A stretch of 64,000 nt of DNA from Phycisphaerae bacterium (GTDB lineage Bacteria > Planctomycetota > Phycisphaerae > Sedimentisphaerales > Anaerobacaceae). Numbering within the stretch: the first letter of the stretch is position 1; the number at the start of each line of letters is the position of its first letter. Of this stretch, positions 43,097-52,693 are shown piece by piece. The translations under genes were made by a program, and so were the position numbers. A model generated the notes under the pieces. It was not told the DNA's origin. It saw nothing but the letters and a program-made list of their open reading frames with translations, and made no database searches. The stretch is taken from assembly GCA_030604525.1 (NCBI GenBank), contig JAUVVQ010000007.1:1-64000 (forward strand), given 5' to 3'.

Positions 43097-44506
43097 ATGA
43101 AAAATTATATAAAAAAATTGTTATTTATAACTATCTGTTGGTACTTCACCTTAAACGCTCTTGCTGCAGCCGACCTCGGTGCGGAAATAAACAAAATCAT
43201 CAGCTCCGATTCACAGAAAAAAGTCAAATTCGCCGTGAAAATCATAAATGCTGACACTGCTGAAACTCTATATCAGCACAACGCCGACCAGCCGTTCATA
43301 CCCGCTTCGAATATGAAAATAATAACCACCGCCGCAGCCCTCGAATTATTAGGTCCCGATTTTCAATATCAGACCACCATAGCCATAGACAACAACACCT
43401 TAAAAATAATTGGAAGCGGCGACCCATTACTCGGCGACGATATCACCGACGAAAAATACGGACGCAACCAAAATTGGCTCTTCGAGAAAATCGCCGATGC
43501 CTTAAAAAAAATCGGCCAGAAAAAAATCGTCGATATCCTAATTGACACTACAATCTTCGATGACAACCGCACTCATCCTTCCTGGCCTCGAAAAGAGCTG
43601 AACCGATGGTATGCCTGTGAAGTCTGCGGACTAAACTTCAACGGAAATTGCATCGACCTTACCGCAAAAAATACTGCCGGGAATATTATTCTTTCGCTGC
43701 AACCGAATACCACTTTCCTGAAAATTACAAACAAAGTAAAGCCCATCCGGCAGGGCAGTGGGGCTATCGGCTCATTCAGAACGCAAACACCGAACGAAAT
43801 AGTCGTTTTCGGAAAATGTAAAAACAAACAAGGACCTGTCAAAATTGCTATACAAAGACCCGCTCCATTCTTTGCCTTCCTATTAGCCGAATACCTGAAT
43901 AAGTCCGGAATAAAAGCAGAAGGCCGATTCATAGAGAAAAAAATCGCTCTCAATGCCGACAATCGAAGTCTTCTTACTATTAAAACAAAACTGTCTGACG
44001 TCCTCGCTCGATGTAACAAAGATAGTTTCGGACTGGCTGCTGAAGCGATTGCCAAAACTATCGCTGCCTATGCAGAACCTTCGAATTCAAATGGAAGCTG
44101 GGAAAAGGGGGCTGAGCTTATTACACAATACCTTATAAAACTCGGCATCCGTCCGGATGAATTCTACATCGATGACGGCAGCGGACTGAGCAAAAAAAAC
44201 CGACTTGCACCAAATACCATCACAACTGTTTTACTCCACCTCTATAATAGTAAAAACTGGCCTGTTTATAAAAACTCTCTTGCGGTAGGGGGGATTGACG
44301 GAACAATTGACAAATACTTCAATGACCAAAAATATAAAGGAAAAATCTCAGGCAAAACCGGCTATATCAATGGTGTAAAATCCTTCTCCGGCACTTGCAG
44401 CAGTAAAAACGAGCACTTCATTTTTTCCATCATCGCAAACAACGCCAATGCTAAAACCCGCAAAGCTATAAACAACATAGCCAAAGCAATCATCGATGAA
44501 AATTAA
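43097..44506 (+). CDS. dacB: D-alanyl-D-alanine carboxypeptidase/endopeptidase (PBP4/DacB type)
   Basis: A 469-residue periplasmic penicillin-binding protein of class C type 4, exported by a signal peptide (MKNYIKKLLFITICWYFTLNALA). The nucleophile motif SxxK is SNMK (71-74), and KTG is at 420-422 in GKISGKTGYINGVKSFSG. The second motif, normally SxN, reads S-F-G in NKDSFGLAAEAIAK, an unusual change. YIDDGSGLSKKNRL is typical of PBP4. The protein trims or cleaves peptidoglycan peptides. A longer in-frame start exists inside the channel gene but the signal peptide begins at 43097. The stop overlaps that of the opposite-strand gene in TTAA. Confidence 0.88.
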   Translation: MKNYIKKLLFITICWYFTLNALAAADLGAEINKIISSDSQKKVKFAVKIINADTAETLYQHNADQPFIPASNMKIITTAAALELLGPDFQYQTTIAIDNNTLKIIGSGDPLLGDDITDEKYGRNQNWLFEKIADALKKIGQKKIVDILIDTTIFDDNRTHPSWPRKELNRWYACEVCGLNFNGNCIDLTAKNTAGNIILSLQPNTTFLKITNKVKPIRQGSGAIGSFRTQTPNEIVVFGKCKNKQGPVKIAIQRPAPFFAFLLAEYLNKSGIKAEGRFIEKKIALNADNRSLLTIKTKLSDVLARCNKDSFGLAAEAIAKTIAAYAEPSNSNGSWEKGAELITQYLIKLGIRPDEFYIDDGSGLSKKNRLAPNTITTVLLHLYNSKNWPVYKNSLAVGGIDGTIDKYFNDQKYKGKISGKTGYINGVKSFSGTCSSKNEHFIFSIIANNANAKTRKAINNIAKAIIDEN

Positions 44507-46086
44507 ATATACCCCTGCTTCTTTTCCCTTACGGACTTGACTTTGACTTTCCGTGGCTTGAAATAAACGGTTATCCCGTCTTCATAAACATGTTTTTCCC
44601 AGTCATCCCCCACAGCCATATTAAAAAGCGGCTCCTCCAGCACCTCAGGTTCCACTCCCAGTATCACCGCCGAGGCCGGCTGCTCCTCCAAAAGCTCAGC
44701 TAACTCCCCAGGCCCCGCACCATTTACCATCTCCAATGCCTCTCGTTTCATAAAAGGTGCTATACGGTAAACAAATGAACCCGCAGAAAATTGAGGATAA
44801 ATATCACAACCGCCCTCAAGAGCATATAAAGGCCCTAATGTTAATATCCTCTTCCCGGAACCACTCCGTTTTGCAATATCATTTGAAATTCTATGGAGAC
44901 GAACAGCAGGCCAGCCCGATGGCTGCACCAACGCAGGCAATCTGCTTAATACATCTAAATGCGAACCCACTGTTATCATTATACTGACAGCAAAAATAGC
45001 TCCGGCAATTTGGATTTGCCTGCTGGCCTTTTCCCTTAACCGCAATTCAAGTAAATAACGCAGAGGATAAGCCAGACCGATGATTAAGAACAAAGCAGGA
45101 ACAGCAAAATATTGTTTAAACATTGTAGGTGGTATGAAAACACTTCCAAAGAATATTATAGTTAGTGCCGCCGGCAGCAAAGCATTGACCCTGCTGTGAA
45201 TGTATAGCTTTCGCCGAATAGCTGCCACCGCCGCACAAATATATATTACCGTCAATAATAAAGTTAAATAGGCAGGTTCACTCAGACACTCAAAAAACAA
45301 CTCGCTCGTTGAAGAAACGGGGGCTACCCTGTGCAGCCATTCTCCGTTAAGCATAGGTATCAGAAAAACATCAATAAAAAACGCCCTCGGCGCACTCATT
45401 ATCACGTATAAAGGCCACACTGACACCGCAATCGTCGCAACCAAAAAAACAGCAGCATTTTTAATCCTCGCTTTCCTCTCATCAGAACCGGTGCTTAGCA
45501 AAACCACTAAAAAAACCAGATATACCAGCCCCGTCGTCATCCGAGACCAGCAGGCAAACCCCAAAACCACCCCCATTACAGCAAAGCGAATATACCTCAC
45601 CTTCCGCCTGAAGTCGGTAGTTATAAAAACAGCAAAAGAGACAACCACACAGCATGTCACCAAATCATGGTTCCAGGCAAAACCATTCGCATAATCAACA
45701 ATTGGATTGAAAACATACCATACCACCGCCCCCAAACCGAAAAGCTTCGAAAAAACCGCAAATGAATTTAGCACACGACAAAATATATATAATATAGCGA
45801 GAATTGTTATTGTATCGCAAACGGCTGATAAAACACGACCGGCTAAAAGATAATAATCTGTGGCGAATACCTTATACAAAAGTGCGCAAAGAGCGGGATG
45901 GTAGGGCAGTTGAGCTACGTAGGAAAAATCCTTGTAAATCATCTTCCCCTCGGACAGCAGGGCACCCGCAGTGCAATACATATGCTCGTCATGACCAATC
46001 GGCTTGGTCATACTGTTGACAAATATGCTGATAACAAGAACAAAAAGTACCGCCACAGCAAATATGTTAACTGCTTTCGTCAACAT
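44503..46086 (-). CDS. Membrane glycosyltransferase, GT-C type (ArnT/PMT-like)
   Basis: A 527-residue protein with about eleven membrane helices spread over residues 5-380, and a soluble C-terminal domain. A first periplasmic loop carries the Asp-Glu pair D33-E34 in IGHDEHMYCTAGALLSEGKMIYKDF, the usual catalytic site of GT-C enzymes that use polyprenyl-phosphate sugars. Family assignment to PMT/ArnT-like is from topology plus that motif. It may add a sugar to lipid A, LPS or a protein on the periplasmic side. It converges tail to tail with dacB, sharing the TTAA bases of the two stop codons. Confidence 0.78.
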   Translation of the reverse strand: MLTKAVNIFAVAVLFVLVISIFVNSMTKPIGHDEHMYCTAGALLSEGKMIYKDFSYVAQLPYHPALCALLYKVFATDYYLLAGRVLSAVCDTITILAILYIFCRVLNSFAVFSKLFGLGAVVWYVFNPIVDYANGFAWNHDLVTCCVVVSFAVFITTDFRRKVRYIRFAVMGVVLGFACWSRMTTGLVYLVFLVVLLSTGSDERKARIKNAAVFLVATIAVSVWPLYVIMSAPRAFFIDVFLIPMLNGEWLHRVAPVSSTSELFFECLSEPAYLTLLLTVIYICAAVAAIRRKLYIHSRVNALLPAALTIIFFGSVFIPPTMFKQYFAVPALFLIIGLAYPLRYLLELRLREKASRQIQIAGAIFAVSIMITVGSHLDVLSRLPALVQPSGWPAVRLHRISNDIAKRSGSGKRILTLGPLYALEGGCDIYPQFSAGSFVYRIAPFMKREALEMVNGAGPGELAELLEEQPASAVILGVEPEVLEEPLFNMAVGDDWEKHVYEDGITVYFKPRKVKVKSVREKKQGYI

Positions 46087-46116
46087 CGCAACGAATCCGT
46101 CTCCTCTCGCCTGAAC

Positions 46117-47124
46117 CTACCATTCTGATAATTCACCGAGTAACTCCTCTGCTAAATCTTTCATTGTAACTATACCAAGAGACGCTTGCTTTCCTGAACG
46201 AGTAATCCTGCTGACAAGTAGAATCTTATGCTTTTCCCGCTGCATAATTCTTATAGAAGAGATTACATCTGTATCTGGATTTACTCTCTTGATTGGCTTG
46301 ATATAATCTCTTAAATTATTCAAATCTTCCGCCGCAGTCAGCACCTGGTAAATGTTTACCCAGCCGATAACATTTGACGGTTGCCCCTCGTAAACCAGAA
46401 CCATTGTAAAATCCATATCTTTTAACTTCTGAAAAAGAAATGCTTTACTTGTATTTACTTCCACAGACTCAACTTTGTCAATAGAGGTCATTATCCTTTT
46501 TACAGAAACTTCGGGTATATTCACGAGACGATTAACAATATCACTTTGAACCTGGCTGAAAAAACCTTCATCCTCTGTCTCACGGTATATTGCTTTTATG
46601 TGAGGCCTCCCCGATGCAAAAATTATGTTTTTCGTGGATATGCTGGAACCTGTCGCCTTCGCTGTCAGTCCTGCAAAAAATCGAAGCACGTACACCGCAC
46701 CGCACCAGGTGAAAACTTTATGGAAAAACAACAGTATTGGTGACAAAGCAGGCATCAGTGAATCTGCTCGATGATAAAAAATACTTTTGGGAATCAACTC
46801 TGCGAAAATAAATAATATCGGAGCAGTAATAAATGTAGCGGTCAATTCCGCAGTATGTTCACTGCTGAACTTACTCAGTAACATAAAGGTTGCTATACTT
46901 GTAATTATATAATGCGTCAGGTTATTTCCTATTAGTATGGAAAGAAGCAGGGCGGAACTGTCACGCATAGTCTTGCCCAGAAGAATGAACCTCCATATCC
47001 TCCGCTCCACTCCAAGCCGAAGACGAAGCCTGCTAAGCTGATACATACCTGTCTCAAACCCGGAAAATAAACCGGATAAACCTATTATGATTGTTATAAT
47101 TATTAGTAAAAATATATTATACAT
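46117..47124 (-). CDS. CNNM/CorC-like membrane protein with CBS domains (short form)
   Basis: A 335-residue protein with an N-terminal four-helix DUF21/CNNM membrane domain (LSGLFSGFETGMYQLSRLRLRL and LLSILIGNNLTHYIITSIATFML, about 1-190) and a cytoplasmic pair of CBS domains (about 195-330), but without the terminal CorC_HlyC domain. Relatives transport or sense Mg2+ or Co2+. Its start overlaps the end of a longer paralogue by eight bases, so the two are translationally coupled and may form a hetero-oligomer. Confidence 0.85.
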   Translation of the reverse strand: MYNIFLLIIITIIIGLSGLFSGFETGMYQLSRLRLRLGVERRIWRFILLGKTMRDSSALLLSILIGNNLTHYIITSIATFMLLSKFSSEHTAELTATFITAPILFIFAELIPKSIFYHRADSLMPALSPILLFFHKVFTWCGAVYVLRFFAGLTAKATGSSISTKNIIFASGRPHIKAIYRETEDEGFFSQVQSDIVNRLVNIPEVSVKRIMTSIDKVESVEVNTSKAFLFQKLKDMDFTMVLVYEGQPSNVIGWVNIYQVLTAAEDLNNLRDYIKPIKRVNPDTDVISSIRIMQREKHKILLVSRITRSGKQASLGIVTMKDLAEELLGELSEW

Positions 47125-48427
47125 TTTTCTTCTTCGAGGGAATCTCTTCGAAACTCAGAATCAAACTTTCAATCCTGTTTTTACGAACCTTTTCCACGGT
47201 AAGCTTCAGATTCTTCAGGTATATAACATCGCCGCTCTTGGGAACTTTCCCTGAAAGGGCGGTTGCTAATCCGCCTATCGTACACAAACGTGTCTCTTCA
47301 ATTTTTATACCAAAAGATTCTGCCCAGTCATGAAGCGCAAGATTACCAGATAATCGAAATTTAAAAGGACCTATCTTCTCTATCGGTTCTGCTTCACTTG
47401 TAAATTCCACCGGACCAAGAAGTTCACCAGCTATATACTCTAAACGCACAAGGCCGGCTACTCCTCCATATTCGTCCACAACTATTGCTGTATCGGTCCC
47501 GCTCTTGCGGAAATATTCCAAAAGCGATTCTACTGTCTTCTGCTCCGGTACAAAATTAACCGGCTGTATCAGCTTATCAAGACTCCTTTCTGGATGAAGC
47601 AGTATCTGGCGAAGGAAAACCAAACCAACTATGTGGTCTCGGTCTTTGATGTAAATCGGCAGCTTTGTCAGGTTATTCGAGAGCATTATACTCCTCGCTT
47701 TTGTTACGCTTTCTCTACTTTCGCAGGCAAGCATATCTACCCTCGGCTGCATAACGTGCCTTACTTTAAGGCCTCCGAACTCGATAACCTCTGTAAGAAG
47801 TTTATTTTCATCAGATGTAATAAGACCGCGGCATCGGCTCGCCTCAATTAAACTCTTGAATTCGGACGTCGTCATCGCTTTAGGCAACTTCCTCTGACCC
47901 AATATAAGTCTTATGCTTGGTTCTACTATAAGAATCCTGAAAACCGACTGAATAGGCCACAGCATCTTCGTTACAAAATAGAGCACAGGGGCCGTTGAAA
48001 GACTGAATGCACGGGAATTGGAATATGCAAGTGATTTCGGAAATACTTCTCCAAACAGTATTAAAACGAAAAGTGACACAAATGCTGTCACGCCGGCCGT
48101 TGTCACTCCGAATTCATCCTTAATGTGAAAAACCAATACACTGGATACCGCAAAAAAGAGAATGTTCACAAGCATATTGCCAAGAAGAAGGCAGCCGAGT
48201 AATCGCTGTGGTTTTTCCAGTAGCAGGGCGGTAAGGTGACCCAGTCTGTATTGGGATTGCTTCAAAACGGCCTTTTGTTTATGCGTTAAATTAAAAAAAG
48301 CCGTCTCCGAACCTGAAAAAAAAGCGGAGCCAGCCAGAAGCAACAACATCAAAATAAGCTGCCACAAACTGTGAAATGCCTCCGCACCCGCTATGATACA
48401 ACCTGTATTATTAGTAAATTCAAGCAC
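47117..48427 (-). CDS. CNNM/CorC-family protein (DUF21, CBS pair, CorC_HlyC)
   Basis: A 436-residue paralogue of the gene just downstream. It has the DUF21 membrane domain (about 15-190, with AGSAFFSGSETAFFNLTHKQ and LLGNMLVNILFFAVSSVLV), two CBS domains (about 215-335, including VMQPRVDMLACE and VVDEYGGVAGLVRLE), and the C-terminal CorC_HlyC domain (about 345-425). The set is typical of proteins annotated as hemolysins that in fact take part in divalent-cation handling. It is ten bases downstream of a histidine kinase gene on the same strand. Confidence 0.88.
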   Translation of the reverse strand: MLEFTNNTGCIIAGAEAFHSLWQLILMLLLLAGSAFFSGSETAFFNLTHKQKAVLKQSQYRLGHLTALLLEKPQRLLGCLLLGNMLVNILFFAVSSVLVFHIKDEFGVTTAGVTAFVSLFVLILFGEVFPKSLAYSNSRAFSLSTAPVLYFVTKMLWPIQSVFRILIVEPSIRLILGQRKLPKAMTTSEFKSLIEASRCRGLITSDENKLLTEVIEFGGLKVRHVMQPRVDMLACESRESVTKARSIMLSNNLTKLPIYIKDRDHIVGLVFLRQILLHPERSLDKLIQPVNFVPEQKTVESLLEYFRKSGTDTAIVVDEYGGVAGLVRLEYIAGELLGPVEFTSEAEPIEKIGPFKFRLSGNLALHDWAESFGIKIEETRLCTIGGLATALSGKVPKSGDVIYLKNLKLTVEKVRKNRIESLILSFEEIPSKKKNV

Positions 48428-48436
48428 TGTCCATTT

Positions 48437-49216
48437 TTACTTAGATTTGTTAACTCGTATCCTAAACGTCGTTCCCTTCCCCGGCTCCGAATCAACACTG
48501 ATACTGGCGTTATGTTCTTCTATTATTCTACTGCAAAAGGCAAGACCAAAACCGTAACCTCTCTGTTTGCCTGCAGTCTCCGTCCCGCTTTTCGTCGTAA
48601 AAAACGGCTCGAAAATCTTACCTATCATTTCCGCCTCAATCCCAGCTCCCGTATCCTGAATTTCTATCTGAACACAAGTGCTCTTCTCGTAAGCTCTGAT
48701 ACTCAAAGTTCCTCCAAGCGATAACATCGAATCGCGGGCATTTAAAATTAAATTCATAAACACCTGTTGAATCTGAACCGGAACCGCATAAATCTCCAAA
48801 TCATCAGACATCTCAATCTTTACTTTTATCCCATCCTTCGTGAAATCCCTGCAAAGACATTTGAAAACATCATCCACAAGTCCCCTGAGCTTACAGATTA
48901 CCTTCTCCTGCTTTTGACCGTTTGCTATGCTAAGCATACTCTCCATTATCTCAGATGCCCGCCGGCTGTTGCGTTTCGTCTTCCTGAGTGCTTTCTCTAT
49001 AAGCGCCTTATCATCCGGATTCCGCAATGCCAATTCCGCATAACTGCTTAAAGGTGTCAGCAAATTATTAATTTCATGAGCTATCATATAACTGGCAATA
49101 CCCATATTCGCCGGACCCTGCAGGCCCTTAAGCTCACACCGCAAATCCTCATTCTCCTGCTTCTGATTTATTAACTGCCGGTGAAGGCAACGTCGCTTTT
49201 CGATAATACTTGCCAA
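48437..49216 (-). CDS. Soluble sensor histidine kinase
   Basis: A 259-residue kinase with no membrane segment or sensor domain. Residues 1-35 form a coiled-coil-like leader; the H-box is YMIAHEINNLLTPL with H47; the ATP-binding domain has the N-box around NLILNARDSML (155-165), DTGAG (188-192) and GYGFGLAFC (220-228). The substrate is likely a separate receiver protein, and a lone receiver gene is at 50209. The start is TTG at 49216 with AGGAG seven bases before it. Transcription runs into the two CNNM genes. Confidence 0.88.
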   Translation of the reverse strand: MASIIEKRRCLHRQLINQKQENEDLRCELKGLQGPANMGIASYMIAHEINNLLTPLSSYAELALRNPDDKALIEKALRKTKRNSRRASEIMESMLSIANGQKQEKVICKLRGLVDDVFKCLCRDFTKDGIKVKIEMSDDLEIYAVPVQIQQVFMNLILNARDSMLSLGGTLSIRAYEKSTCVQIEIQDTGAGIEAEMIGKIFEPFFTTKSGTETAGKQRGYGFGLAFCSRIIEEHNASISVDSEPGKGTTFRIRVNKSK

Positions 49217-49360
49217 TTCTTTACTCCTCTTATAAAATTACCTGCTCATTGGACTAAAATATTCCTGCTTCGCATATATTATATAACACAGTAGCTTACA
49301 AATATTTATATCGACTTTTAATGTGTTTTTCCTTAAACATCAAAGGTGACTAATTTGATG

Positions 49361-49388
49361 TTGATTTTAAAACATTTTGTGGTAGATT
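49361..49388 (+). promoter_or_regulatory. Candidate promoter close to the start of the small conserved gene
   Basis: TTGATT (49361-49366) and TAGATT (49383-49388) are 16 bases apart. The ATG at 49400 lies eleven bases after the -10 box and no ribosome site is seen. Confidence 0.4.
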
Positions 49389-49399
49389 AAAGTGCCGAA

Positions 49400-49660
49400 A
49401 TGAACAACCAGAGACTTTTAGAAGAGCTTGTAGCTTTACTGGAAGCTAATGGTATTACAATACGCACAGAACCGCTTGGCGGCAACGGCGGTGGGCTTTG
49501 TGACTTTAAAGGCAAATGCATATTCTTCCAGGATACACAAGCGCCGACCGCTGAAACAGCCGCTCTTTGTGCCAAAGCCGTTGCCGAAAAAATCAATATC
49601 GAAAATATATACATCAGGCCGGAAGTTAGGCAATTTATAGAAAAAAATAGATCAGACTAA
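49400..49660 (+). CDS. Small conserved hypothetical protein
   Basis: An 86-residue soluble protein. LLEANGITIRTEPLGGNGGGLCDFKGKCIFFQDTQAPTAETAALCAKAVAEK is compact and protein-like, and the C-terminus ends with IRPEVRQFIEK. I recall similar short proteins from planctomycetes and related bacteria, but no function is known. The glycine run GGNGGGLC and Cys at about 34 and 40 could be structural or a redox pair. The DJ-1 gene follows within 15 bases, suggesting one transcript. Confidence 0.75.
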   Translation: MNNQRLLEELVALLEANGITIRTEPLGGNGGGLCDFKGKCIFFQDTQAPTAETAALCAKAVAEKINIENIYIRPEVRQFIEKNRSD

Positions 49661-49674
49661 AAAGAGAAGTGAAA

Positions 49675-50190
49675 ATGTCAAACAAAAAAGTTGCTATTAT
49701 GGTTGACCAGCTCTATCAGGTTCTTGAAGTCTGGTTCCCGTATTATCGACTCAAGGAAGCCGGCTTTGAGGTGGACTTCGTCGCCGCCGAGAAAAATAAA
49801 GAATATCCTTCTAAACAGGGATACCCCTGTCTCTCAAACGTTGCTGCTTCTGATGCCAAAGCTCAGGATTATGATTGTATGATTGTCCCGGGAGGATTTG
49901 CTCCCGATTTTATGAGAAGAAATCCTCAGCTAATAAAATTTGCCAACGATATGGTAAACGCAAACAAAATTATCGCTGCTATTTGTCACGGCGGATGGCT
50001 CCTCTGCAGCACTAATATCTATAAAGGAAAAAATGCAACCTGCTTTATGGCTATAAAAGATGATATCAAAAATGCCGGGGCAAAATATCTTGACGCTGAA
50101 TGTGTCGTCGATGATAATCTTATTACTGCTCGCAAACCTGATGATTTGCCGGCTTTTTGCTCTGCTGTTATCAAAATGTTGGAAAAGTAA
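49675..50190 (+). CDS. DJ-1/PfpI-family protein
   Basis: A 171-residue protein of the DJ-1/PfpI superfamily. VAIMVDQLYQVLEVWFPYYRLKEAGFEVDFVAAE is the first half, YDCMIVPGGFAPDFMRRNPQL the core, and the nucleophile elbow AAICHGGWLL contains Cys104. Members act as glyoxalases/deglycases, chaperones or intracellular proteases, so the specific role is open. The ATG at 49675, seven bases after AGAAG, is favoured over GTG at 49669. It is flanked by a small conserved gene and a receiver gene. Confidence 0.88.
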   Translation: MSNKKVAIMVDQLYQVLEVWFPYYRLKEAGFEVDFVAAEKNKEYPSKQGYPCLSNVAASDAKAQDYDCMIVPGGFAPDFMRRNPQLIKFANDMVNANKIIAAICHGGWLLCSTNIYKGKNATCFMAIKDDIKNAGAKYLDAECVVDDNLITARKPDDLPAFCSAVIKMLEK

Positions 50191-50208
50191 ACAATCAGGA
50201 GAAATCTT

Positions 50209-50667
50209 ATGCCACCTGAAGATTTTGGAAACGAAAAAACCCCACTTATCCTCGTAGTTGATGACAATCAGCAAAATCTCGAGCTCCTCCAGGCATACCT
50301 CGAAGATATAGATTGCCGCACTATTCCTGCCAATGACGGCCTGGAAGCCCTCGATATCGTTGCAAAAAACCCACCTGACTTAATCCTCCTTGATATTATG
50401 ATGCCCAAAATGAGCGGCTTCGAAGTATGCAAAAGAGTAAAAAATAACCCCAAAACCGATGACATTCCCATCATTATGGTCACCGCTCTAAATGAGTTTG
50501 GAGACATCAAGCAGGCCATTGATGCCGGAACCGATGACTTCCTCAGCAAACCCATTAACAAACTGGAGCTTTTAACACGCGTCAAAACTATGCTGAAACT
50601 TAAAAATCTTAGCGACAAGCTCGAACGTACACTTGCATACCTCAGCGAAATGGAAAAACGCTCCTGA
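50209..50667 (+). CDS. Single-domain response regulator (receiver only)
   Basis: A 152-residue protein consisting of one CheY-like receiver domain and a C-terminal helix. Acid pair D18-D19, phospho-acceptor D62 in LLDIMMP, T92 in VTALNEF and K114 in FLSKPINKLEL are all present. The PleD-like sequence and the helix from about 125 suggest protein-protein output rather than DNA binding. AGGAGAAAT before the ATG serves as ribosome site. A soluble histidine kinase about 1 kb away on the other strand could be its partner. Confidence 0.92.
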   Translation: MPPEDFGNEKTPLILVVDDNQQNLELLQAYLEDIDCRTIPANDGLEALDIVAKNPPDLILLDIMMPKMSGFEVCKRVKNNPKTDDIPIIMVTALNEFGDIKQAIDAGTDDFLSKPINKLELLTRVKTMLKLKNLSDKLERTLAYLSEMEKRS

Positions 50668-51100
50668 AATCTCTCCATCCCTAATCTCCCATATCCCACT
50701 GCTGCGATTCATACTCTTCTGTTATTATATTACACCGTTTGGAATTGATTCTCGTGTATCGACCCAACAGAGCCCGGAACGTAAGGGCGTGTAAAAAGGG
50801 AACCGAAGAAGGGATGTTTAAAGAGTCGGTTGTAGAATTAGCTTAATAATCACAAATGTAAATCACGCAATATGATTGAAATTTCATAATCAGCTTTCTA
50901 CAACCCGGCAGGGCGGTAAAGTCCTAATATCCGCCTTTAATGCCCAAAAAACCCATACAGTAGCTATAACCCGCACTTAATTCCGCCCCCTGATACCCTT
51001 TATCAGCAATTTCAAATTAACAACCACGCCTTCATTGTCGATGTTCTTAATATCATAATTTAGCAAAAATATCGCTGTTTATATCTTGGGACAATTTTAT
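50668..51100. other. Intergenic region without recognised gene
   Basis: About 430 bases with no convincing ORF. An inverted repeat, GGTTGTAGAA (50828-50837) and TTCTACAACC (50896-50905), spans an AT-rich loop. A weak promoter-like TATCTT lies near 51082. Confidence 0.5.
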
Positions 51101-52693
51101 ATGAATAGATTAATGGAAATTCTCGGCAGGGGGATGGAAGTTGACACCTCCGATTTAATCTGGCAATGGCTTCAAGCCGTTAATCACACCGATAATAATC
51201 CTGACCAAAACCAGACCTTGCAATTAGAAAATATTACTCAACTCGCAATCAACAACAAAACCCGGCAGGCAAAAGAACAGCTAAAGCTGTATCTGTTTGA
51301 AAACTCCGCCTGCCCTAAAGGCCGAATGGCCGCCGCTGCTCTTTTCCTTGCTGATAATCAGATAAAAAATGCCGTAGAGGAGCTCAACTCAGTTTACTTC
51401 AGGCAACCAAGTAATACAATGGCACTCTACGCGCTGGGACATTGCTATGAAAGACTGCAAAAAGAAGAACAGGCCATTGAGTTTTATCAGGACTGCCTCA
51501 AATTCAAAAATTACCTGCTTTTACCGAGATACCGTTTAGCCGCTCTATATTTCAAAAAACTTCAAATCGACAAAACAATAAATGAGTATAAGCTCTTAAC
51601 AGGTGAGTATCCCGATGATTTAAAGCTCCTTTTAACCCTGGGCTATCTGTATATTCAGAATGCACAATTCACCGAAGCCGTTGATGCCTTCAACAAAGCT
51701 ATTCTGATACATCCTGATAATTTCCAGGGCGAGTCCTCCGATATCGACCAGCTTATCCAACAAGGCCAGGTCCAGGAAGCCCTTGAGTACGTTGACGACC
51801 TCTTAACAGACCAAAATGATAGATTTGATTTAATGCTCAAAAGGGCTGATTTACTCTCTATGACCGGCGCAACCTCCGACGCACTTATGCAGTATGAACA
51901 AGTCGTTAGATTGTGCCCGGATTTTCTCGAAGCTACAATCAAACTGGGAACAAATTACCTACAGACTGAAAAACTGCAATCTGCCGCTCAGCAATTCAAC
52001 AGGGGCCTGGAAATAAATGATAGAATAGTTGATGCATATATAGGACTTGCAATAGCCCAGCTCTTACAAAGCCATAAAGCCCAGGCACTTGCCACATTAT
52101 CATTAGCCGCTGCAATTCAGCCGAACAGCTCAGTGTTGTTTGTGGAATTTGCTAAATTACAATTCCAGATGAGTTCAGACCAAAACGCAATATCGGCCCA
52201 AAATCCCGAAGCAGACCATATTATGGAAGCTGTTATTACCGCACATAAGCGAAAAGCTGAAAATCAGTCGGATAACCCCGATATACTCTATAAATTAGGG
52301 CTCTTGATGATGAACGTGGGAAGAATGAAGGATGCTGTAAAATGTTTCCAAAGAGCTGTCCAGATTAATCCAACGTATCACCGGGCTAAAAGCAAATTGG
52401 CTATCGCACTTTATGAAACCAATCAAAAAAACAAAGCGCTTGAAACTATAAAATCCAAACAACCCCTAAAAAAAAGCATACTTGAGCTGCATTACAAAAC
52501 CGCGTTACTTTATTGCAATAAACTAAAATTTGCCGGCTCTATGCTTAATCTTAACCACCGGCTGCAGAAAAAATTCGCAAATGAGGACACAACAGTCAAT
52601 ATCTCAATCGTCCTGCAAAACCTTGGCTTGATTGACAGAGCCGCTGCAATGTGGGATAGCGTCCAATCAATAGCTGAACAGACAATGTTTTAA
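51101..52693 (+). CDS. TPR-repeat protein
   Basis: A 530-residue soluble protein. TPR units cover most of it, for example ALYALGHCYERLQKEEQAIEFYQDCLK, LGYLYIQNAQFTEAVDAFNKAILIHPDN, YEQVVRLCPDFLEATIKLGTNYLQ and YKLGLLMMNVGRMKDAVKCFQRAVQINPTY. It resembles the large TPR proteins linked to exopolysaccharide and PEP-CTERM systems, but no such neighbours are visible. There is no signal peptide. Start candidates are TTG 51086 and ATG 51101; neither has a good ribosome site and the ATG is preferred. Confidence 0.85.
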   Translation: MNRLMEILGRGMEVDTSDLIWQWLQAVNHTDNNPDQNQTLQLENITQLAINNKTRQAKEQLKLYLFENSACPKGRMAAAALFLADNQIKNAVEELNSVYFRQPSNTMALYALGHCYERLQKEEQAIEFYQDCLKFKNYLLLPRYRLAALYFKKLQIDKTINEYKLLTGEYPDDLKLLLTLGYLYIQNAQFTEAVDAFNKAILIHPDNFQGESSDIDQLIQQGQVQEALEYVDDLLTDQNDRFDLMLKRADLLSMTGATSDALMQYEQVVRLCPDFLEATIKLGTNYLQTEKLQSAAQQFNRGLEINDRIVDAYIGLAIAQLLQSHKAQALATLSLAAAIQPNSSVLFVEFAKLQFQMSSDQNAISAQNPEADHIMEAVITAHKRKAENQSDNPDILYKLGLLMMNVGRMKDAVKCFQRAVQINPTYHRAKSKLAIALYETNQKNKALETIKSKQPLKKSILELHYKTALLYCNKLKFAGSMLNLNHRLQKKFANEDTTVNISIVLQNLGLIDRAAAMWDSVQSIAEQTMF

